Positions 23,746 through 34,979 are shown, counted from the first letter of the stretch. The stretch is 64,000 nt of DNA from Porpolomopsis calyptriformis (GCA_951640195.1 OX621171.1:806001-870000), one strand, 5' to 3'. Notes: generated by a model from the sequence alone, not told the origin. Translations and numbers: made by a program.

Positions 23746-24874
23746 GATAAGCTCGGGGTACATCCCTTCGAATAGCGCGCGTCGGAGAAGCCTCTCTGAT
23801 CTATGAAACAAAGGCCAGGGTTTTCATCAGCTTGTGCATCAAGACAATGGGAAATTCAACGGCTCAGATGCCAAACCTTTCAGCCACGCCAGGCAAATAC
23901 CAAACTAGATCCACAGCGGCCTTACTGACATTGATCTCCACGCCAGAATACGTGTCGCTAACGGACCCATCCGGGTTCGAGGTAGGATGGCTCTTCAATA
24001 CAATTTTGCCGTCGATCGAGATGTCCCCTCTTCTGGCAGCATCATCAAGCTCCCTCATCTTCATATGCGCTCTGGTGACCGCAATACTCAGCCTGACATC
24101 GAGGCCCTCGCCGGCCTCTTCGTCCATCACCTTTCTGAACACCGCGGGCACGAGGTGCCCCACGGGTCGAGCGAGACGATTTTGGACGGGTCGGGCCACG
24201 CCGGCTGGGACGGGATGCACACGGGGGGCTCGGTCTGGGTGTAGTCCGGTTTGTGGGTGGGTGAAAAGGTGCCCATAGCGATGGAGAGGGCACGGTAGAT
24301 AGAGTAGGAGCCGGAGTGGGCGCCGAGGGTGTTCCGGCGTTTGATGCTGGTGGGAAGGCGAGAGCAGATGATGGGACCGGGAGCGCCCCAGTGGAGAGAA
24401 TAGGGATGTTTCCGTGTTGGTCTGGGTAGGCTGGAAGAGATGGACGATAGAGAGTGTGTGCGGTGAAGAGAGGGATGTACTTACTGTTAAGATTCACTCT
24501 GCCAGGGTACACAAGTTTCTCGCGTTCATTGTTGGTGGTAGGTACCGAAGGTTTGGGAGTAAGAGGTGTAGAAGAAGACAAGGATGCCTGCGAAATTGAT
24601 GAAGGAAACGCGGGGGTTGGGGTTGTGGTTATCTCGGTGGAAGTTGAAGATGAATAGGTCGGGGTTGGGACCGCGTTCGAGCTTGATGGGTGGGATTGAT
24701 TGACATTGGCGTTCGCATTTGCAATGGTGTCCAACTGGGTCGAGGAGAGATGAACTGAGATGTTTGGGTGAATGAAAGAAAGGGACTGACCCTGGCTTGC
24801 AGGGTTTGTTGAGAGACTTGCAACGCGTGAAGCTGGGCGAGGATTTGGGTGAGTATGGCGTCTGAGGCGACCAT
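23743..24874 (-). pseudogene. URC1: URC1-like GTP cyclohydrolase II-family fragment (5' half)
   Basis: URC1 proteins act in the fungal uracil catabolism (URC) pathway and carry a GTP_CH_N domain before a cyclohydrolase II domain. The chosen start is the ATG at 24874 (MVASDAILTQILAQLHALQV). A short intron follows, then NEREKLVYPGRVNL, and a 54-bp intron (GTAAGTAC..CTTCCAG) leads to YPDQHGN. In a shifted frame come IKRRNTLGAHSGSYSIYRAL and PDYTQTEPPVCIPSQPAWPD. After a second shift come AVTRAHMKMRELDDAARRG and DTYSGVEINVSKAAVD then WYLPGVAERFG. After one more intron it ends RRALFEGMYPELITR. Both shifts look like single-base losses, one in a G run (DPWG), so sequencing error is possible. The catalytic C-terminal half is absent; chitin synthase sequence follows at once. 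Confidence 0.78.
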
Positions 24875-24959
24875 GGACGAAGCTCGAAGGGATGGTGGTG
24901 GGTGAGGGAAACGAGTGAGGTTTATGGCACCGCGTTTGCTCCATCTCCGACAAGCTTAC

Positions 24960-26270
24960 ATACAGCCTTTTGTACGATTCAGTGTAGCTTACTCAAACTC
25001 AGACTCAGTCATGGACCCCACCCATGGTATGCAAAAATTGCACAGGCAAATCCAATCACTGGTCTGCTCATTCTCTATTTTCACTTAACACTAAATAAAG
25101 GGACCATTATAGAGGGAGGAGGCCAAAAAGGATATGAAAAATGCTCACAACACAACCAAGGCCCTGAGAGCTGAGGGGGAGAAGGCTGATGAGGCCTTAA
25201 TGACACAGATGGCCCAAGAAGTGGAGCTCCAGGAGCTTTGAGTCACAATCTTTCCTGTCCTTGGCTTTGAACTGATCCTTGTTAACAGACTCAATCAACT
25301 GGATGGTGTCCTCAAGAGCACCCTCCTCCCCTTGGCCCAGAAGGCTAGAGAAAGTGCTGGGGCATACCAGTACAAAATTGAGTATGTACTTATGTCTCAT
25401 TGAGAAAATTTTACAGATTGACTTATTCCACTCTACAGTGAAGTTACCAGATTGTTTGAAGGTGAGGACTCCTCAGAGGGTTTCTCACAGGAGTAGAGTA
25501 TCAATATAGCAGTTACCAATATTAGAAGGACTCTCAGATGTGCAGGACTTATGTGAGGGAAGCTGTGATGCACACTGGAAGAATGATCATCACAAATTAC
25601 TCTTTAAATGTTGACTAGAGAATGGCCTACATGCACATGTAGGCAGAAACCTTGCTTGCACTTTCACATGGAAAGTCAGCCAGCAGAGCAGCAAGTAGAG
25701 ACCAATTGACATTTTCTTATTACCATGTACATTAGTTCTTAGTTAAATGAGTTTCAGAGTCTCCCTTTAGCCTTGAGATCCAAAACTGTGTTGGATTGTT
25801 GTGTGAAGATGGCTATGTGTAGTCAGTGTGAAAAAAAAATACATAACTTACTGACCAAATCTACACAATGCATTTATTGCCTGAATGTGTACACTGCATG
25901 TACAGACAGGTGGAGATGTCAGAGGAGGAGGAGGAGACAGTGGAAGAGATGGCAGCAGAGGTGTTGGGTGCAAAGGTGGCAGTTGGGGAGAAGGGGGCAG
26001 TTGGGAGGGAGGAGAGGGAGGGAGGAAGGTGAGGGAAATGTAATACACATTCCCTTGAAGTGTATTGCTACTCTACTAAGCTGTATATTATCGCTATTCA
26101 ATTTGTACATGGCACTCTCAAGAAGTTCAGGAAGGTCAATGATAAGACTGCTATGGGATTTCAATGATGAATTGTTTAAGGCAAAGCATGATACATACAG
26201 ATTTGCCTTGAGGAACTCAACAAAATAGCACAAATATAGTGGAAAGGAATGAATAGAAATGTGAACAGTT
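24960..26270. other. Mostly non-coding; one unrecognised open fragment and a purine tract
   Basis: At about 25105-25390 (+) an open stretch with one stop reads AQEVELQEL and KSTLLPLAQKARESAGAYQY. It looks like real coding sequence, but I do not know the family. At 25910-26036 there is a strongly purine-rich G/A tract. The rest shows nothing I can name. The sharp fall in GC near 24960 marks the right border of the URC1/chitin synthase island. Confidence 0.4.
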
Positions 26271-26277
26271 TGAATTA

Positions 26278-26485
26278 TTGTCTATTTTACGTAAGTTGGT
26301 GGAGCCCAAAAAATTGATTAAAAAAGGATGTCAAACTCAGTCAATGCATAGCTCAGTCAATTCTCAATACAATTGCATAAAAAGGACAGCATCAGAATTG
26401 CCAAGAGCCTCTGTATCAATATATAGGACACTGATGCTGATATATTGTGATTTCAAATTTCAGGTCTTTTGCAGGCTTAGCATTT
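26278..26485 (+). repeat. Inverted repeat, left partner
   Basis: About 208 bp starting TTGTCTATTTTACG, similar to the reverse complement of 30512-30721 (roughly 80% by eye; both contain AAGTTGGTGGAGCC and the spacing is conserved). The pair frames a 4-kb segment with the IS630/Tc1 remnant and the acidic hypothetical gene. Confidence 0.7.
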
Positions 26486-26559
26486 TACCACATCACTCAT
26501 ATCAGCTTATCAGATCCTGCTAGCAACCACCAGATACTGTGCGGCTGCAAGATTTCTGC

Positions 26560-27140
26560 TGAGGTGTAGCAGATTATCTCCTGGCTGTTATTGTTACTCT
26601 GAAAAGAAGACATTGCCATCTACACAGGAGTCTCCCTCTGCTTAATCAAACACATCATCCATCACCATGCAAACTATGGTACTATCCAAGAAGACAACCC
26701 ACCACTGAGATGGAGAAAGCAACAGCTACATAATCTTGATGTTAGGGTAAGTATTTCAATATGTATATACCTCTTACTGACATTTACTTGATTTAGTTTC
26801 TACTTGGGACTGTGCAGCAATCACCTGACATATATATTGACAAACTACAAGAGATATTGTCCACTACCTGTGGGGTAGATGTTTCTCGAGCAACAGTATG
26901 GAGATCCTTGCACCAGGCAGGGTTTACATTAAAGAAGGTGCATACTACCATTGTTTTTTGAGCTGTATGTACATTTCTATCATTTCTAGATCACACAAGT
27001 TGCTGCAGAACAGTCAGCAGAGTGCCACATTAGTTATGTGGCAAGAACCAGCAGCTACTAACCTGACTAGCTCATATTCATTGATAAAAGCTCTATTGAT
27101 CATTGAACATCATATTGGTAAGTTCTGGCCTCTCCTTAGG
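26560..27140 (+). pseudogene. IS630/Tc1-type transposase remnant
   Basis: Tc1/mariner-superfamily cut-and-paste transposase. A helix-turn-helix part is split by a small intron (26747-26798, GTAAGT..TTTAG). After the intron it reads SPDIYIDKLQEIL, then GVDVSRATVWRSLHQAGF, typical of IS630/Tc1 proteins. Further on (about 27005-27110) come AEQSAECHISYVA and LIFIDKSSIDH, the block around the first catalytic Asp (usually F.DES). Several stops interrupt this part. The second half with the remaining acidic residues is not seen. The long palindrome at 27212 replaces it. Confidence 0.62.
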
Positions 27141-27211
27141 GGTTATCAATTCTTATTGTTCTCACAGGTCATCCTCACTTCAGGTCTTGCAGTCCATCTA
27201 CAACGGCAATC

Positions 27212-27797
27212 TTGCTGCTGCTATAAAATGCTTTAAGTCTTGCGTTGAGCCCCCATCTATCCTAATCCCACTCCTTAGCACTAAGTCACTCATTTAGACC
27301 TACATCTCTGTCAATTCACTGATGGCTGATTGTACCTAGTCTCTCAACCCCAGTGATTCTGAAAACAATCATGCTTCCCTCATATTAATGGCACCTTGGG
27401 GCTATTCTGCCCTGGAAGTAAATGCTATCCAACAACTGGTATGTTTCCACCTCCCCCACCACACACTAATACTCACACCATGGGTGGGAGTAAAGCCCTC
27501 ACTGAATGTAGCCAACCTCATCTAGCACTGGTGTGAGTATTAGTGTGTGGTGGGGGAGGTGGAAACATACCAGTTGTTGGATAGCATTTACTTCCAGGGC
27601 AGAATAGCCCCAAGGTGCCATTAACATGAGGGAAGCATGATTGTTTTCAGAATTACTGGGGTTGAGAGACTAGGTACAATCAGCCATCAGTGAATTGACA
27701 GAGATGTAGGTCTAAACAAGTAACTTAGTGCTAAGGAGTGGGATTAGGATAGATGGGGACTCAACGCAAGACTTAAAGCATTTTATGGCAGCAGCAA
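27212..27797. repeat. Long palindrome: two ~269-bp arms, 48-bp loop
   Basis: 27212-27480 and 27529-27797 are inverted copies with equal arm length and only a few mismatches (I counted about eight). The loop is 27481-27528. Immediately after it, AAAGGACAGTAC / GTACTGTCCTTT forms a second 12-bp hairpin (27795-27823). A structure this long should extrude as a cruciform or, if transcribed, give a long hairpin RNA. Confidence 0.92.
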
Positions 27798-27829
27798 AGG
27801 ACAGTACAAACTTGTACTGTCCTTTGGGT

Positions 27830-28510
27830 ATGCTACTGCGTCATTTATCAACTCTGCACACATTCTCATACTTCACCTTTCATGATGCGTTATTTACAGA
27901 CAGGCATGGTCAATTTGAGGGACTAAAGTGCAATGAAAGGCATTCTTTGTACATGGACAATGGTATGTTTTGATACCTATAATATATAGCAGATATTGAT
28001 TGCATATAGGTTTTCTATTCTCCCTACCATCTCACTGAATCATAGCATTCTTCACTGTAACTGGCCTTCTCGTGTATGAAATACAACTTGCATCAGAATG
28101 GAGAATATATTCGGATGGCAATGAGAAACATGTCAGATAATAACATCCACTGTGCACTTCTTCAAGCACTGTATACTATTACTACTTGAGATGTGTACAT
28201 GTGGTATCATCACTGTGGTTATGTCTGATCTCTGATAGTGATTGTACATTCATTGTATGTTTGAATCATTATTTTTATTTCTTGTAGCTTAATATACCAG
28301 TTGTTGGTGCTTTACACAATATGAAAAGACATGCTAAGGCTACTAATAACCTGCAAGTAAATATATTGAAAAATCTATTTGAAGTTCTGGGGGAAAGCCT
28401 ATTTCCCTGACCTTATTGCCTCCATGTCCTCCTTTGCATACTGTAAGATAAGAATTACAGTGCCTACCTGAGCTCCTAGTAAAGCCTGCAACTCCTGCAA
28501 GGTCATAAAT
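27830..28510. other. No supported gene
   Basis: AT-rich interval. The open frame at 27728-27973 is partly arm sequence of the palindrome and shows no motif. Confidence 0.3.
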
Positions 28511-28517
28511 TCTGTCA

Positions 28518-30240
28518 TCAGTTGTGTGATCTGAATGAATCCATTCTCACACAAGATGGGGCCATATAGCTTGAAAATGATGCCATCCTTATTTTGTTGT
28601 TCATAGGTATCAAGCTAGCAAAGCCAGCAGGTAATGTTGGGGTATTCAGGGGTGAAGATGGTCCAACTTGAGGTGCTGGCACAGGTTTCAGCATAGGCAG
28701 AGGAAAGAATGGTGGTGGGTAGAATCCTGGGAGCATTTGAGATATCATATATGGATTTGGATAGCCATATCCACTAGAAGGGATAGGCGGGAATCCATCC
28801 TGCACACTGAATCTGGGCTGGGGCATGGTGCTAGGTGCTAATTGGCCACATAGCATTGCAATGTTAAGGAGTAGTTTTACAGGCTTCATATTGATCATTG
28901 AATTACCAGATATCTAATAAAATTCATTGAGTGATTATTTATAATAAAATGTTAAAGGGAACATACAATATTGATAGCCCAGTATCCTAAATTGCTGTAG
29001 TTAAGTTCATAGGATATGCCGCATTCATTCTTCCAGCAATATACTAGCCTATCTTTTATGTGGATGTTGCATTTCCATTGTTCTTGCAGTTGCTTGATGA
29101 TCTTCTCACTTTCTCCAGTGAAAGAATCACTGGTATCAGTTGAGGTGGCAGTCAAGTGGGAGGATTCAGGCTACATATAACTATTTAGTTTAGAATGAAA
29201 TATAGTATGCATTCAAAACTCACCTTTTTGCTTGCTTTACTAGCTGGTACTTCTTTTGCTGCCTTCTCATCAGCTCCATCTTCAAAAACCACCCTAACAG
29301 GTTTGAGAGCATGTGATGAGATCTTCCCACAGGAAGCCTTTGAGGGACAATTATTTGGCGCATGCAATCTTTGAAAAGTGTTAACTCCTCATCAGAGTGG
29401 ATAGCTATTGCGCCAGCTTTCAGCTTATCACTTTAAGATGATATTGCAACTGAAGAAGTCCAGGGTATTGGTTGACTTTTTCACTAACAAGCTTGTGAAG
29501 ATTATTGAAGGAAGTATATGACTAAACTGTGAATAGTACATTGGTGCTATCTAACTTCTGTATTACTATGGCAATCAAGAATGCTAAAATAAAATTAGTA
29601 ATTGTTTCATATCTCCTAGTCAATGAAGTCTACTCACAACATATTGTAGGGTTATCACTATCATTGTCTGAGAGATTAACAGATGGCTGCTTCTTCTTTG
29701 ATCCCCACATTGTTGCTGGTAGCAGGTTGGGAATTTCTTCCCAATCCAATGCCCCTAGAAAAGCAGCAGTGCTGTCTTCCTCAAGGTATAGCTCATCTTC
29801 CTCCTCATCTTCATCTGCTTCCTCCAACTCCATGCTAATATTGCATGAAGCTGAATCTATATTAGATGCTGCATTGTGTTCAAATGCATGAATAACACTT
29901 CATGCTTTCTTGTCTGGTAGTTGAGATAGTGCATTGATATCTATGTATTCAGAGTCATCATCATCAATGCCTGATAAATCCATCTAGCACAGAATTAGTT
30001 AAACAGGGATTAATAGATAGTGAAGAACATACCTTATTGCGTATCAAACTTTGACTACAGCTTGACACAGGCTTCCTAGCATCATTCTGCCTATCAGGAG
30101 GGACATTGTGACTATAGCTTGAGGTGTGTGGTTGGATTGAAGATTGTACCAGTACACATTCCATTGAATGGCTGCTTGAGATGCAAGCACAACATGTGCT
30201 AACCTTCAAATCAAAGTTGCATCTCACTTTTCAGCATCTA
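28518..30240 (-). pseudogene. Acidic, multi-exon hypothetical gene
   Basis: Read right to left: 30227-29964 (mixed, several Ser/Cys); 29960-29630 with DDDESEYIDINAL and the acidic run EEADEDEEEDELYLEED; 29367-29190 with a Lys-rich tail; 29155-28952 with IIKQLQEQWKCNIHIKDR and the pair CWKNECG; 28898-28518, a Pro/Gly/Tyr-rich C-terminus (PSSGYGYPNPY). Probable GT..AG introns separate the pieces. The block K.L...W.C..H..D..CY resembles hypothetical proteins often found near mushroom transposons, but I cannot assign a function. It lies inside the segment framed by the inverted repeats at 26278 and 30512 and could be that element's accessory gene. Confidence 0.4.
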
Positions 30241-30511
30241 CAGTGGGCACAAACTGTAGGTTTGAATGCATGAGTAGGTATTGCATCACTATCTGAAAAG
30301 ATGTAGTTAGCAAATGTATAATACATAAAAAATAAAGATACTGTTGTTAATATTAGCCTAGGAGTGATTGGCCTTGGCCTTCATCACTCTTTTGGTGGTA
30401 TTTCTCTTTGGTCTTGCTCTTGAATTCATGTACACTGGTGCCAGTGGTGGGGTGAAAGGCAAAGATAAGTGTTACATGTAAAATTATGTACATATTAGAT
30501 GATTTTCTAAA

Positions 30512-30721
30512 AGTGCTAAGCCTCTGAAAAACTAAAATTTAAATCACAATGTATCATCATTGGTGCTATATATATCAATACCAAGGCTCTCGGCAATTGC
30601 GACACTGTCCTTTTTGTGTGATTGTGTTGAGAATTGACTGAGATATGTGTTGACTGAGTTTGACTTCCTTTTTTGATCAATTTTTTAGGCTCCACCAACT
30701 TGCATAAAATAGACAATAATA
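30512..30721 (-). repeat. Inverted repeat, right partner
   Basis: Inverted, diverged copy of 26278-26485. Both copies are bordered inward by GAGGCTTAGCA-like or GCAGGCTTAGCA-like sequence. See the left partner. Confidence 0.7.
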
Positions 30722-30734
30722 TTAGATAATTCTT

Positions 30735-31070
30735 TTTATTTGGCTTTATATACTAGGTTACATGAAATTGGTTTCATTATAGGGGTGAGAGAAACCTTGC
30801 AAGCAAGGTAATTTGTTACTCATGGATAGACTGCTGGTCATACAATTGCAGAACTCTGCTAGAAATTTAGGGAGAAAATAGTGGCAGAAATTATTCCAAT
30901 AATCCATTCTCATGCCACATCTGCTAACTCACAAACCAGAGAGGGTGTTTGCTTGACTATATGTGAAATCATGTGAGTTTTGTGACTCATCCATGCAAAG
31001 GACTAAATCTATCAAATATTACAGAGAAAATACCACTAATGGACAGAGAGAGGGATATGAAGACAACATT
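30735..31070. other. No supported gene
   Basis: AT-rich spacer before the GCN1 fragment. Nothing is recognisable. Confidence 0.3.
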
Positions 31071-31074
31071 TTTT

Positions 31075-31600
31075 GACTATTCACAATACTTTAGTTGATG
31101 ATGAAGCTAATGTCCAATCTGCTGCAGTGAGAGCCTTTGATGTTCTCCAGGACCCTCTAGGCCCCAAAGTGATCAATCTGACATTGCCAACATTACTAGA
31201 GGCCTTGTAACAACCTGGAAAAGGATCTGGTACAGCTCTACAAGCACTCAAAGAGGTTATGGCAGTGAGTTCTATTATAACAGTTCTATACTTCCTTTAC
31301 CCTCTAATCTTTCCATAAGGTTTGCATGTCTTCTATATTCCCTATTCTGATCCCCACTCTAATATCAACACCTATAACCACATTCAATGCTTATGCACTT
31401 GCATCTCTTGTTACTGTGGCAGGGAAAGCTTTGAGCAAGTGCTTGCTGGTAATCTTAAATGCACTTGTGAAAGTGAGAGAGAGGAAGGGACAGATGAAGG
31501 GCTTCTAACAGCTATTGATAATTCCTTTCATGCAATGTTCTCCTCTACTAGTGATAGTGAAGGCCTTAATACATTGATGATAACATTGATCAGATGGTAA
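31075..31600 (+). pseudogene. GCN1: GCN1 fragment (HEAT-repeat translational regulator)
   Basis: GCN1 binds ribosomes and activates the eIF2-alpha kinase GCN2. Exon 31075-31264 reads AAVRAFDVLQDPLGPK and TLPTLLEAL, one stop, then QPGKGSGTALQALKEVMA. An intron of about 55 bp (GTGAGTTC..CATAAG) follows. The next exon has [30 protein letters not shown] and ILNALVKV. After a frame change comes AMFSSTSDSEGLNTLM. These are consecutive HEAT repeats from the part of GCN1 that follows its eEF3-like region. Only about 170 of more than 2,500 residues remain. The retained intron again argues for DNA-level transfer. Confidence 0.82.
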
Positions 31601-31784
31601 ATGCTTCCATTTTGACAAGGACTTCACTAATAACAGTATTACTATTAGGGTCCAGTCATAACCCTGGCATGCAGTGTGCAACTGTATATATACTAGGTAC
31701 CGCATACCAAGATGAGCTTGGTATTGGGATGCTTTTGGCGTAGTGGTGACCACCTTCAATTGTGCCCAGTTATTGTAACATAGA

Positions 31785-32125
31785 TGTGACAGATGTTTTG
31801 CTTTTTCATCGTCTTCACTCACTTTCCTTGTTATCTTATCTAATCTTGCTTGTCTTATCTTATCCTCTCTTATCTAATCACTAATACTCATAGATCAGAG
31901 GTGATTACACTATTGGTTACCAAAGACATGCTCCGCAGTAGCTGCACAGGGCTGTGCCATCAGTCAGCATTTGTCAGCTGTTCCATGGATTGTCTCTGTA
32001 GTGATTACTATCACAATCAAGGCTTTGATAGATATAAGTAGAGTATGATACGCTTGTATCTCCCTAGTCTTGAACTTCAACATTGTTACCCTTGTTTTAT
32101 GCAACAAGCTCTTTGTTATCCCCAG
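31785..32125 (+). repeat. Ty3/gypsy LTR, family D (5' LTR of the + copy)
   Basis: Begins TGTGACAGATGTTTTG and aligns with the reverse complement of about 44200-44494 (shared CTTATCTTATC..., TAGATATAAGTAGAGTA and ...CTTCAACGTTGTCACC-like blocks). TATAAG at about 32035 may be promoter sequence. The right end is approximate. It precedes the gag remnant. Confidence 0.55.
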
Positions 32126-32219
32126 AAAGCCACCTGAGACTCCAACTGCTAACGTAACAGAAGTTCAAGACTCTCCTCTCACCTAGCTTTTCTCTGCAAG
32201 AGTCACTGGTCAATCTTCA

Positions 32220-34165
32220 TCTGATACTGACTATCTTGTTTTGAGTTATTAAACAAGACTGTTGCTGTTGCCCCTCTGGAAGACTGACAGGCTCCCCCTC
32301 GACTGACCCATCCTCTCTCATTTCGAGAACCACAGAGACAATCCACATAGTATCGAACTTGACCACCACCCTGGACCCATCCTCCTTTGATCCACCCCCA
32401 TCCTACTCCCCTCCTTATCAATCCCCTCAGGCTTCCTCAAGTTAGCTCATTAGCTACTCTGAGCAGCAAGCTGTCAATACCCTAGACATCAAACAGGCTC
32501 AACTTGCAGCTCTTGCACTCGAGTTCTCCCACCTCACTTTTAAAATCACTCCTCCCACTTCCACTAACCCTTCCCCCATCTCATCCCGCTCTTCACTTTC
32601 TCTCGACTCCTTTCACACTGCTCCTTCGCCCCCAGATTCTTAAGACAACAGTCTCAACCCCTTCATTGAAATCAAACCACAGACATTTAATTGCATACGT
32701 GTCAGGATTTACAGGTCTCCAACCCTTGTTGCGAACTTTCTCACTTCCTCCCTCTGTGTGTTCTACCATCGTGGATCCTCTGGTTACATCAGGGAGATCC
32801 ACATCCAAGACAACCTTTCATTACACCTCCCCGTGCAGGATCCCGTCAACCAAGCTTTAGGCTCACAGATGAGGAGCTAGACTTCCAGGACGCCGTTGAT
32901 GATGAGACTGAGATTCAGTCTCCTCTCTCATCTTAGATCCTTGATCCTTTGACCCCTTCTGTCTACTCTCTTCTCAGACCAACAACTCTTCCCTCTCCCA
33001 ACCGCGACAAGCACCTCTTACATTCGGCAGACACCCTTGCTTCCAATGAACCCCTCCTCCTCTCACACAGTCCTCCTCAACCCCTGTGAAGGCAAACCCT
33101 CTTCCCCACAACAACCATTACCCAAGACTCCCAAGAAAAACCCTCCCCAACCCACTGAATTGAATCCAGCCCCTCATTCTCCCTCTCCTTCTATTCCTCC
33201 ATCTTTGACTCCACCACCCCCAAACCCAAACCCACTTCCACCTTCGCAGTCAACTCCGATAGCCTCTGCGTTGAACAAAATCAAACTCACCCAGCCTGAC
33301 TTCTTCAATGGTGACAAGAAACTATACAAGAATTGGTTTCAACAAGTCATCATCTTTCTCTGTGGCAGTGATGTCACCAACCCCAAGAAGATGATTCTCA
33401 TCACACTCTCATATATGAAGGAAGGCATCACTGCTGAGTGGGCACAACAATATGTGGACACCTTTTTTGGTCACACAGATGCTGCTGGCAACCTTGTCCC
33501 TCTTAGGACTTGGGCTAACTTCACTACCTTGCTAGATGCAACCTTTATCGACCACGCCATTGAGCAACATGCTCGCAAAGAGGTTGAACATTTCTCTTAG
33601 GGATGACTGAGCATCACAGACTATTTCATAAAATTGGAACTCTTGTTCCATCAAGCTGGTCTCGCTGGCCAGGATAAAGAATGTATCCACATCATTGAGA
33701 AGAATGTCTATCAGGACATAATTTAGCAAATGTATGCTAACCTACTACTCCCCACCAAGTACAACAAGTACCATGAGAAGGTGATGGCTATCGGACAGCT
33801 CATGGAATGTTTCCATGAGCAAGAACGACACCAACATCCAACTGCCCCCCTCCCTTGTCTGTCTTTCAGGCCATCCATGCCTCGCTTCCAACCCCCACCC
33901 ACGCAAGATCATCAGGTGCCCTCTGGCACCATTCATGGCAGTCAGGGCCTGCCCATGGACCTCAGCAAGATGCGTCAGGCCAACAAGTGCTACAACTGTG
34001 GCCAGATCAGACATTTCCATCGGGATTGTCCTCAAGAGCTCAAGAAGGTTAACATTCATACTCTCTAGCATGAACTGACGCACAATGAGCTTTTGGAGCT
34101 GATGAACCTCCTTTCCGTAGAGGAGCACAGCTTGGAGGAACCCACCCCCAACTTGGTTGAATAGG
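32220..34165 (+). pseudogene. Ty3/gypsy gag (capsid and zinc knuckle)
   Basis: Retrotransposon Gag packages element RNA. A Pro/Ser-rich head (to about 33270) leads into the capsid part (33280-33600) with FFNGDKKLYKNWFQQVIIFL and EGITAEWAQQYVD. After a TAG at 33598 the frame continues (33610-33730, EKNVYQDI-like), then 33730-34068. A CCHC zinc knuckle CYNCGQIRHFHRDC lies at about 33990-34031. It is inactive because of stops. The minus-strand copy at 44100-42012 has the same protein. Downstream, a SINE-like unit separates gag from the protease. Confidence 0.88.
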
Positions 34166-34312
34166 ATTTTGGCGATGGTTATTAGAGATGCGCTCCCTCT
34201 ACTCGACAGAAGGTTGTTTGCTTTGGCATTTCAAACAGACAGTGCTAGACTTCTCCCCTTCTCCTCTTTTCTCTCTTTGTAATACCACGGCAGCATGTAC
34301 ATTACTTGATAG

Positions 34313-34978
34313 ATGCATGGTGTACTGGTAGGGCATACAGAGTGCGCTAACAGGGGAACATAGCTAGTGGGTCCTGGGTTTGAACCCAGCCCCAACTGAA
34401 TGCCGGAAAGATCTGGGTCTCAGTTGTACACTCCATCTAAAAACCATCTGATGGCCTTAGCTGACAGGACACCCCTGGGGGAGTGAGACCTCAGCCTAGG
34501 TCCTTTTAGGACAGGTAGACTTAGTGTGGAAGTCCTTAATAAGGGTTTGCTGGACTCCCTTGGTTAGTCTTCTCCTGAATGGTCAGGTTGGGCTTGTAAC
34601 CCTGGTAAAAGGCGAGACCTGGTGGGCCCTTCTAGAGTAATCTATTAGGGTAATGGGAAGCCTAGCTGCAAGGCAGGTGAGCTATAGCTGCATGTGAGAG
34701 AGCTGATGATCTTGGGAGGTTATGACCCAAGGGTTCACAGCACGCCATACCTTAACCCAAGAGTGGCATCTCAGGAGCATGATACCTCCCCCTACATGTG
34801 AAATGGGTCACATGGGGTCATGTGCAGGCTTGAGAGGACAGCACACCTAGGCTGGTTCAACAAAGGATAGTCTCTATCCTGTCCAAGTTGGGCTTAAGGT
34901 GTAAACAGGTACAATCAATGGGCACAGGGATATGGCTCTGGGAGGAATGTGTCACCCAGAGGTGAGGTCCCAGTACTT
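34313..34978 (+). mobile_element. SINE-like insertion with tRNA-type promoter
   Basis: The gypsy copy on the minus strand is continuous across this point, while the + copy has about 665 extra bases. The insert starts with a tRNA-like head: box A-like GGTGTACTGGTAGGGC (about 34320) and box B-like GGGTTTGAACCC (about 34376-34387). The flanks are TACTTGATA before and TACTTAACC after, a possible diverged target duplication. The long body is non-coding. The 3' part, read on the minus strand, again looks box A-like (GGGCTTAGTGGTTAAG). Confidence 0.6.
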
Positions 34979-34979
34979 A

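Noticed and set aside
24045..24953. Continuous 302-codon minus-strand frame as a single protein
   Set aside because: Only its middle matches URC1. The 5' part starts upstream of the likely start, the intron at YPGRVNL is read through, and the C-terminal Arg/Pro-rich part is the wrong frame.
25773..26228. Arg/Gln/Gly-rich 151-codon frame
   Set aside because: Composition is dictated by the purine-rich tract; no family motif and no conserved neighbours.
27212..27797. CRISPR array or other prokaryotic feature
   Set aside because: The structure is one inverted repeat, not regular direct repeats with spacers; no CRISPR-like array was seen in the window, and gene structure is eukaryotic.
34320..34400. 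A true tRNA gene
   Set aside because: Box A and B are present but I could not build the acceptor, D and anticodon stems; it is also part of a longer inserted unit.
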